Shown here piece by piece: positions 57,790 through 64,000 of a stretch of 64,000 bases of DNA; positions within the stretch are counted from its first letter, which is position 1; each line of letters starts with the position of its first letter. The stretch comes from Pedobacter ureilyticus. Lineage in GTDB: Bacteria; Bacteroidota; Bacteroidia; Sphingobacteriales; Sphingobacteriaceae. The notes below the pieces were generated by a model. That model made no database searches. It was not told the DNA's origin and saw only the letters and a list, made by a program, of their open reading frames with translations. The stretch lies in NCBI RefSeq assembly GCF_005925345.1, contig NZ_SSHJ01000010.1:62001-126000 (forward strand), read 5' to 3'. The translations under genes and the position numbers were made by a program.

Positions 57790-60702
57790 ATGAACAAAAA
57801 AATTACACTACTAGCGGCGTGTATTTTTAGTTTCATGAGTTATGTCATGGGACAAGAGATTACAATCGCAGGTCAAGTAAAAGATCAACAAGGTCTGCCT
57901 CTACCAGGGGTTTCAGTGAGAGTTAAGGGCACTAGTCTTGGGGCATCAACAGAAGCAAATGGAGCTTATAAGTTGAAAGCAAAAGCCGATGCCATACTTA
58001 CTTTTTCATTTATAGGTTTCAAAACTATTGAGCAGCCTATCAACAACAGAACTACCATTAACGTAACACTTGCCGAAGACGACAACAAACTTAACGAGGT
58101 TGTGGTAGTTGGGTACGGTACAACCACCAAGAAGGATTTAACTACTGCCGTTGTTTCTGTATCAGCAAAGGATTTAGAAAATCAACCCATTACCAATCCG
58201 TTACAAGCCATACAAGGTAGAGCTGCGGGGGTACAAGTAACATCTCAATCTGGTAAACCAGGATCTGGGATAGCCATCAGCATTCGTGGTAATACCTCCA
58301 TTACGGCTTCTAACAGTCCCTTATATGTAATTGATGGGGTTACTTCTCGAGATGCTAGTTTCTTAAATGCCAACGACATCGAAACGATGACCATTTTAAA
58401 AGATGCATCTGCTGCAGCTATTTATGGTTCTAGCGGTGCTAATGGGGTGGTTTTAATTACAACCAAGAAAGGTTCTGCTAATAAGGTACAAGTGGGATTC
58501 AATGCTTTTACCGGTTTTTCTAACTTTTGGCAAACTCAAGATGTGCTGAATAGAGACCAATACATTGCTTTGATGACCGAATTGGGTTATAGTAGTTTTG
58601 GTGGCAGCGAAAATACAGACTGGCAAGAAGAAACATTTGGTACAGGAACTCAAAACCAGTATCAAGTATCACTATCTGGCGGTGTAAAAGGTGGTCAATA
58701 CTATTTCTCTACTGGTTATCAACAAGATAAAGGGGTAGTAGCTCCAGCAAAGTTAGATCGCATTACCGCTAACTTTAATGGTTCTCAAAACCTAACCCCT
58801 TGGCTAAAATTAACGGGTAACGCCATTCTTACTTCAAGCAAATCTATTGATGTTGGCGATAACAGTAGCGTATCTCGTGGGGGTGTTATTTTAGGGGCAT
58901 TAACCACGCCTCCAACAATTGGTATTTTTGAACCTAATGGCCAGTACACCACTATTCCAAACGCTGGCGGGTGGGACAATCCATTGGCCTTAGCTTTTGG
59001 TTCTAATAACTTAAACCGAAATTTTAGATTTATTGGTGCATTTGGTGCGCAGGTGAATTTCACTAAAGATTTGTACTTTAAATCTACCATTAGTACTAAT
59101 TCCAATAAGAATTTCTATCGCTACTTTACCGATAACTTTTTAACCACTTACGGACGTCAAGAGCGTGGTGTTTATCGTGATAACACTACTAATGATCATG
59201 TTTGGCTAAACGAAAACATCTTAAACTACACCAAAAACGTGGGTAAAAATGCGTTTACGGCAACGGGAGGTTACACCATACAAGCGTCAGATTGGAAGTA
59301 CAACAACAATGAACTTACCCGATTTTTCGATACCTCTGGCAATCCAATAGAGCCTTCGGTAGCATTAACCCTTCCTCAGCGTGCGCAATGGAGCAAACGC
59401 TCTTACTTGGCTCGTATTACTTATGCTTACGATAATAAATACCTTTTCAGTTCTAACTTTAGGGCCGATGGTTCTTCTAGGTTTGCGAAGGAAAATCGTT
59501 TCGGTTACTTCCCTTCTGTATCTGCTGGATGGAGAATTTCTGCTGAGAACTTTATGAAAGATAGCAAAAGCATTAATGATTTGAAACTTCGTGGAAGCTG
59601 GGGTAAAGTAGGTAACGATGAAGGAATTGGAGACTACGCTTACATGAAATTATACAGCATAAATGCCCAAGGTGATTATAACTTGCAAAACCCAGCCAAT
59701 GATGATTTATCGTGGGAAAAAACCACGCAGACCAACATTGGTTTAGACTTAACCATGTTTAACAACCGCTTAACTTTTACTGCCGATGCTTATTTAAAGA
59801 AAACTAACGACCTATTAATTAACGTACAATTAGCTCCGTCTTCTACTTTCAGTAGCCAGGCCTATAATGTAGGTGCAATGGAAAATAGAGGTTTAGAATT
59901 TATGCTATCAACTAAGAATGTTGATCGTGAAAAATTCAAATGGACTACCGATCTTAATTTCTCACTTAACCGAAATAAAGTGACAAGTTTGGGTACCACC
60001 ACTCAATCTTTAGATTTTGCAGGTATTTACGAACGTGATGCAGCAGTTAGAATTGTCACTGGCCGCCCGTTGGGCAGTTTTTATGGGTATGTATTTACAG
60101 GTGTAAACCCGGCCACGGGAGCCGCTCAATATGCAGACACCAACAACAATGGCATTACAGGTTCGGCAGACCCTGCTGATAGAACTTTTATTGGTTCGGC
60201 ACAGCCTAATTTTACTTATGGTTTAACCAATAATTTAACTTTTGGCAACTGGAATTTCAACTTCTTTTTCCAAGGGGTGCAGGGTAACCAGTTATTTAAT
60301 GCTTCTAGAATTGACTTAGAAGGAATGTTCGATTCTAAAAATCAATCGGCTGCGGTGTTAGATAGATGGACTGCGCCAGGTCAAATTACAAATGTTCCTA
60401 AAGCTTTATTTCAAAGCTCAGAAAACTCTTTAACTTCTAGCCGCTTTGTAGAGGATGCTTCTTATTTGCGTTTAAAAACTGCAACCTTATCGTACAGCTT
60501 TGGTTCTGCCGCTTTAACTAAATTGAAGATGAGCAAGTTAACCTTGTTTGCTACGGGTTACAACATATTCACTTTTACCAAATACTCTGGTTTAGATCCA
60601 GAGGTAAATGTAAACTCGGCGAATGGCCCAGCTATGGGAGTTGATTACGGTACTTACCCACAATCAAGAAGTTTCTTGTTCGGTATTAATGTTGGATTTT
60701 AA
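57790..60702 (+). CDS. SusC/RagA TonB-dependent outer-membrane transporter (second glycan locus)
   Basis: A 970-residue protein with a signal peptide (ends VMGQ). The N-terminal carboxypeptidase-regulatory-like domain reads VKDQQGLPLPGVSVRVKGTS. The TonB plug begins near VVVVGYGTTTKKDLTTAVVS and includes PLYVIDGVTSRD and DASAAAIYGSSGANGVVLIT; the beta-barrel ends FLFGINVGF. It is shorter than the mannan-locus SusC (1057) and clearly a different subgroup. With the SusD gene 11 bases downstream it imports oligosaccharides. The following GH3 gene suggests beta-glucosidic cargo. Confidence 0.95.
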   Translation: MNKKITLLAACIFSFMSYVMGQEITIAGQVKDQQGLPLPGVSVRVKGTSLGASTEANGAYKLKAKADAILTFSFIGFKTIEQPINNRTTINVTLAEDDNKLNEVVVVGYGTTTKKDLTTAVVSVSAKDLENQPITNPLQAIQGRAAGVQVTSQSGKPGSGIAISIRGNTSITASNSPLYVIDGVTSRDASFLNANDIETMTILKDASAAAIYGSSGANGVVLITTKKGSANKVQVGFNAFTGFSNFWQTQDVLNRDQYIALMTELGYSSFGGSENTDWQEETFGTGTQNQYQVSLSGGVKGGQYYFSTGYQQDKGVVAPAKLDRITANFNGSQNLTPWLKLTGNAILTSSKSIDVGDNSSVSRGGVILGALTTPPTIGIFEPNGQYTTIPNAGGWDNPLALAFGSNNLNRNFRFIGAFGAQVNFTKDLYFKSTISTNSNKNFYRYFTDNFLTTYGRQERGVYRDNTTNDHVWLNENILNYTKNVGKNAFTATGGYTIQASDWKYNNNELTRFFDTSGNPIEPSVALTLPQRAQWSKRSYLARITYAYDNKYLFSSNFRADGSSRFAKENRFGYFPSVSAGWRISAENFMKDSKSINDLKLRGSWGKVGNDEGIGDYAYMKLYSINAQGDYNLQNPANDDLSWEKTTQTNIGLDLTMFNNRLTFTADAYLKKTNDLLINVQLAPSSTFSSQAYNVGAMENRGLEFMLSTKNVDREKFKWTTDLNFSLNRNKVTSLGTTTQSLDFAGIYERDAAVRIVTGRPLGSFYGYVFTGVNPATGAAQYADTNNNGITGSADPADRTFIGSAQPNFTYGLTNNLTFGNWNFNFFFQGVQGNQLFNASRIDLEGMFDSKNQSAAVLDRWTAPGQITNVPKALFQSSENSLTSSRFVEDASYLRLKTATLSYSFGSAALTKLKMSKLTLFATGYNIFTFTKYSGLDPEVNVNSANGPAMGVDYGTYPQSRSFLFGINVGF

Positions 60703-60713
60703 GATTTAAAGAG

Positions 60714-62129
60714 ATGAAACTAAATAAATATACTTTAGTAGCAATTGCAGCAGCGGCCTTTGGCTTGCAAAGCTGTAAAAAAGATTTCCTAGATAAACAG
60801 CCCTTTAACCAGGCAACTGCCGATGTGGCGTTTACTACCGCAGCTGGAGCCGAGAAACTGATGTCTGGGGTTTACGGTGGAATGTATAACGACTACCACA
60901 TTTGGGATTACATGATTAACGGCGATGTTACGGCAGATAATGCCTATGCTGGTGGCGATAATCCAGCAAATATTCAGATTGATTTATTTACCACTAACGC
61001 TACCAATGGAAACGTAGGACGCGATTGGGGCGGCTTGTACTCGAACATTAAAAATGCCAATGAAGTACTAGAAAATGTACCTAACATTCAGGATGCAGCT
61101 TTAGATGCAGGTGGCAGAAGAGCACAAATGATTGGAGAAGCAAAAGCGTTGAGAGCTTATTTCTATTTCCATTTGGTTCGTTTATGGGGGGCTGTGCCGC
61201 TGGTTCTAAAATCGCCTACTAGTTTAGAGGAAATGCAAAAACCACGTTCTACGGTAGATCAGGTTTATGCACAAATTATTAAAGATTTGGAAGAGGCCTT
61301 ACCAGATGTACGTACAACCGCTCCTAACAAGGGCTTCATTACCAAGGGTGTGGTAAATGCTTTATTGGCGAAGGTTTACGCCTCTAAGCCAACTCCAGAT
61401 TGGACAAAAGTAAACCAATATGCCGATGCAGTAATTGCTGGAGGCTATGCTCCCCTATCAAATTTTGACCATCTGTTTGATGGCGCACACAAGAATAACT
61501 CCGAATCTATTTGGGAAATGCAGTACGACGGGTGGGGTGGGCCCACTGGTCGTGGTAACTGGATGACAAGTGTAATTGTTGGTTCTGGCTGGAAACGTTT
61601 CTGTACGCCAACCAATGATTTGGTAGCAGCTTTTGATGCAGAAGGTGATGTGATCCGCAAGGCTTCTAGTATTTCATTTAAGAACGTTTCCACAGAAGGA
61701 TGGTCTGATGATTATTGGAGCAAGTCTAATTATCCATTCATCAATAAATACCGTAATGATGATTTGGCTAATTCTTACATTATTCGCTTAGCAGACATCA
61801 AATTGTTAAAAGCAGAAGCGTTGAATGAATTAACAGCAACCGGTTGGTCGGCAGCTAAAACCATTGTAGATGAAATTAGACTGCGTGTAAACTTGGGCGG
61901 CACACCAGCAAACAGTCAGGCGGCAATGCGTTTGGCCATAGAAAAAGAGCGCAGATTAGAACTCGCTTTCGAAGGCCACCGTTGGTTCGATTTGTTACGT
62001 ACCAATCGTGCTGTTGCAGTAATGAATGCACAAAGAGATGGTAATGGGGCATTGTTGTACAATATTTCTAATGCAAACTTGTTATTTCCAATTCCGCAAG
62101 CAGAGCGTGACCGCAACCCTAACTTATAG
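60714..62129 (+). CDS. SusD/RagB surface glycan-binding lipoprotein (second glycan locus)
   Basis: A 471-residue lipoprotein with lipobox Cys21 (FGLQSCKK). RagB/SusD signatures: GAEKLMSGVYGGMYNDYH near the N-terminus, IGEAKALRAYFYFHLVRLWG in the TPR region and IEKERRLELAFEGHRWFDLL near the C-terminus. It is the partner of the SusC protein encoded 11 bases upstream. A short hairpin (AGTATGGG, 62141-62148, with CCCATACT, 62159-62166) follows 12 bases after the stop and may reduce read-through into the GH3 gene. Confidence 0.95.
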   Translation: MKLNKYTLVAIAAAAFGLQSCKKDFLDKQPFNQATADVAFTTAAGAEKLMSGVYGGMYNDYHIWDYMINGDVTADNAYAGGDNPANIQIDLFTTNATNGNVGRDWGGLYSNIKNANEVLENVPNIQDAALDAGGRRAQMIGEAKALRAYFYFHLVRLWGAVPLVLKSPTSLEEMQKPRSTVDQVYAQIIKDLEEALPDVRTTAPNKGFITKGVVNALLAKVYASKPTPDWTKVNQYADAVIAGGYAPLSNFDHLFDGAHKNNSESIWEMQYDGWGGPTGRGNWMTSVIVGSGWKRFCTPTNDLVAAFDAEGDVIRKASSISFKNVSTEGWSDDYWSKSNYPFINKYRNDDLANSYIIRLADIKLLKAEALNELTATGWSAAKTIVDEIRLRVNLGGTPANSQAAMRLAIEKERRLELAFEGHRWFDLLRTNRAVAVMNAQRDGNGALLYNISNANLLFPIPQAERDRNPNL

Positions 62130-62140
62130 GTGAAGATTAT

Positions 62141-62166
62141 AGTATGGGTACTTTGTTGCCCATACT
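62141..62166. terminator. Hairpin after the second SusD gene, possible attenuator
   Basis: AGTATGGG (62141-62148) pairs perfectly with CCCATACT (62159-62166) across a 10-base loop. No T-run follows, so it may stabilise the SusCD transcript's 3' end or attenuate rather than terminate fully. Confidence 0.4.
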
Positions 62167-62194
62167 ACAATACTACTACAAGGCAATGTTTTTT

Positions 62195-62281
62195 AAGCGT
62201 ATTAGGAAATGTTTATTAAACGTTGAAAAGCTATTCTATAGCTTAATTTGGTCGGTTTTCGAAAGTGTTTTAAGCGTATCA
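62195..62281 (+). promoter_or_regulatory. Paired AAGCGTATYA sites upstream of the GH3 gene
   Basis: AAGCGTATTA at 62195-62204 and AAGCGTATCA at 62272-62281 begin 197 and 120 bases before the GH3 ATG. The pair before the SusC gene (208 and 117 bases) has the same core and nearly the same geometry, which suggests a shared regulator. Confidence 0.5.
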
Positions 62282-62391
62282 TACTTATATCGCCTTCCGC
62301 TCTAGATGAGGTTTAACGCTCACTGCACTTTTATTAAAGGAGGTTAACTGCTTATTTTTAAGGCATCAAATCACCTAAAATACACATATAT

Positions 62392-64000
62392 ATGAACATT
62401 AAAAATTTTAGTTTAGCGCTTGTTCTTGTTTTAGCCGGTACTTCCGTTTTTGCACAACAGAAAATGAGCAAAGAAGCTATCAATAAAAAAGTTGATGCGT
62501 TGCTAGCCAAAATGACCATTGAAGAAAAAGTAGGTCAAATGGCTCAAATTACTTTAGACGTAATTGGAAAAGGTAAAGATAGATACACTAGCGATGAGCC
62601 TTTTTCTTTAGATAAAAAAGAAACCGAAAAAGCTTTGCTACAATATCATATTGGTTCGGTGCTTAACACATCAAATAATAGGGCCAGAACTCCTCAGGTT
62701 TGGTACAACATCATCAACGAAATTCAAAATGTAGCCCTTAAACAAGGGAAAAATAAAATCCCCGTAATTTATGGAGTTGACGAAGTTCACGGTGCTACCT
62801 ACACTGCCGGTGCAACCATGTTCCCGCAACAGATTGGTCAGGCGGCAACTTTTAACCGAGCTTTGGTTAAAGAAGGAGCTAGCATCACTGCTTACGAAAC
62901 CCGTGCAAGTGCCATTCCTTGGAACTTCTCTCCTATTTTAGATTTAGGTGCCGATCCTCGTTTCCCTCGTCAATGGGAAAGTTTCGGAGAAGATCCATAT
63001 TTAGTTTCGCAATTAGGTGTACAAATGATTAAAGGTTTAGAAGGCGACGATAACGACGTTTCTAATCCTTTTAAAGTAGCTTCTTCTATCAAGCACTTTT
63101 TGGGCTATCAGGTTCCTGTTTCTGGTAAAGATAGAACGCCAGCCATCATTTCTGATCAAGCTTTGAGAGAATACCATTTGCCGGCTTTTAAAGCAGCGAT
63201 AGATGCTGGTGCAAAAACCATCATGATCAACTCTGGCCTAATCAATGGCGTGCCAGTGCATGCCAACTACAAAATACTGACCAGGTTATTGAGAGAAGAG
63301 TTAGGCTTTAAAGGCTTGGTAGTAACCGATTGGGGCGATATTGAAAATTTGCACAAACGAGATCGCGTAGCTAAAAACAATAAAGAAGCTGTAATGATGG
63401 CCATCAACGCAGGTATCGACATGTCGATGATTGCTTACAACTACGAGCCTTTCTGCGATGATTTAGTTGCTTTGGTGAAAGAAGGCAAGGTAAAGCAATC
63501 TCGCATTGATGATGCAGTAAGAAATATCTTAAAGGTTAAATATGAATTGGGTTTATTCGAAAAACCTGTGACACACATTAAAGATTATCCCAAGTTTGGA
63601 AGTAAAGAATTTGAAAATGCGGCTTATCAAACAGCGGCAGAATCGATCACTTTATTGAAGAATACGAACCATACTTTGCCTTTGAGTAAAACCGCAAAAG
63701 TTTTGGTTACTGGTCCAAACGCAAATTCGATGAGGACTTTAAATGGAGCTTGGACCTACTCATGGCAAGGCGAAAAAGTAGAAGAATTTGCCGCAAAATA
63801 CAATACCATTGTCAAAGCAATCCAAAACAAAGTCGGTGCAGCTAACGTAACTTATTTGCCCGGTGTAAGCTATAAAATGGATGGCAAATATTTCGAAGAT
63901 TTCGCTGACAAAATGGACGAAACCATCGCAGCAGCTAAAAATGCAGACGTAATTGTGCTTTGTTTAGGCGAAAACACTTACACAGAAACGCCGGGTAATT
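62392..64000 (+). CDS. GH3 beta-glucosidase (BglX-like), 3' truncated by window edge
   Basis: The frame opens at ATG 62392 and is still open at base 64000 (536 residues seen). It was found by direct translation. Signal peptide of ~22 residues (ends SVFAQ), so the enzyme is periplasmic. GH3 N-terminal domain features are clear: MTIEEKVGQMAQITLDVIGK, PVIYGVDEVHGATYTAGATM, FPRQWESFGEDPYLV, KHFLGYQVP, and the nucleophile Asp313 in LVVTDWGDIEN. The second domain starts near ESITLLKNTNHTLPLSK and holds the segment with LCLGENTYTETPG at the edge. BglX-like enzymes hydrolyse beta-glucosides, often laminari- or gentio-oligosaccharides. Its location behind SusCD suggests a beta-glucan or beta-glucoside locus continuing to the right. 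Confidence 0.95.
   Translation, partial: MNIKNFSLALVLVLAGTSVFAQQKMSKEAINKKVDALLAKMTIEEKVGQMAQITLDVIGKGKDRYTSDEPFSLDKKETEKALLQYHIGSVLNTSNNRARTPQVWYNIINEIQNVALKQGKNKIPVIYGVDEVHGATYTAGATMFPQQIGQAATFNRALVKEGASITAYETRASAIPWNFSPILDLGADPRFPRQWESFGEDPYLVSQLGVQMIKGLEGDDNDVSNPFKVASSIKHFLGYQVPVSGKDRTPAIISDQALREYHLPAFKAAIDAGAKTIMINSGLINGVPVHANYKILTRLLREELGFKGLVVTDWGDIENLHKRDRVAKNNKEAVMMAINAGIDMSMIAYNYEPFCDDLVALVKEGKVKQSRIDDAVRNILKVKYELGLFEKPVTHIKDYPKFGSKEFENAAYQTAAESITLLKNTNHTLPLSKTAKVLVTGPNANSMRTLNGAWTYSWQGEKVEEFAAKYNTIVKAIQNKVGAANVTYLPGVSYKMDGKYFEDFADKMDETIAAAKNADVIVLCLGENTYTETPGN

Noticed and set aside
1..64000. CRISPR arrays, tRNA, rRNA, integrase or attachment sites
   Set aside because: No regularly spaced short repeats with unique spacers, no cloverleaf-like sequence in intergenic DNA, and no recombinase gene were seen, including at the edges of the 32764-48977 block.

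Overview
The window comes from a Bacteroidota genome, most likely a soil or freshwater Sphingobacteriaceae (Pedobacter-like). The grounds are three SusC/SusD-type glycan uptake loci (one only as its tail), many short signal-peptide lipoproteins, 7TM-DISM and TPR sensor proteins, absence of Shine-Dalgarno sequences, and a promoter with the Bacteroidota spacing (TTG, 19 bases, TAnnTTTG at 9644-9673). I see no rRNA, tRNA, CRISPR array, complete insertion sequence or prophage.

Layout. 1-3041: the tail of a DUF1735/discoidin surface lipoprotein gene and two tandem TlpA-like thioredoxin proteins. 3191-7323: DUF2200 protein, two MFS transporters and a small membrane protein, all on the minus strand. 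7395-22078: a complete beta-mannan/glucomannan utilisation locus. It has a CE2-type deacetylase and an AraC regulator facing left, then SusC, SusD, a TIG-domain surface protein, an alkaline-phosphatase-superfamily enzyme, GH26 mannanase, a sodium/sugar symporter, GH130 mannosylglucose phosphorylase and a cellobiose/mannobiose 2-epimerase. The last four reproduce the intracellular route known from Bacteroides fragilis: mannan to mannobiose, import, epimerisation to mannosylglucose, phosphorolysis to mannose-1-phosphate and glucose. 22316-26145: a three-gene periplasmic molybdenum aldehyde oxidoreductase of the PaoABC type. 26243-28923: a small repeat protein, a voltage-gated potassium channel and an Hsp70-like ATPase.

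29089-32619 and 49219-52146 look like two halves of one reactive-sulfur locus: Crp/Fnr regulator, TauE/SafE exporter and persulfide dioxygenase-rhodanese, then a methyltransferase, thioredoxin, rhodanese-thioredoxin and two YeeE/YedE half-transporters. Three of these genes share a 17-base motif at exactly the same distance from a -7 element, which suggests one Crp/Fnr regulon. Between the halves lies a ~16 kb all-minus-strand block (32764-48977). It holds a TPR histidine kinase/response regulator operon, a KilA-N gene broken by one in-frame stop, and a set of secreted proteins, several of them paralogous.

52775-64000: an orphan LuxR-type response regulator, a zinc-ribbon protein, an SDR, a lipoprotein, and then the most unusual gene of the window. 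At 55623-57524 a 7TM-DISM membrane receptor is joined through a coiled coil to the DNA-binding half of an IS1595-type transposase. It sits directly upstream of a second glycan locus (SusC, SusD, GH3 beta-glucosidase, the last cut by the right edge). Paired AAGCGTATCA-like sites lie at matching distances upstream of both the SusC and the GH3 gene. I propose that the fusion is a membrane-anchored transcription factor, made from a captured transposase, that controls this locus.
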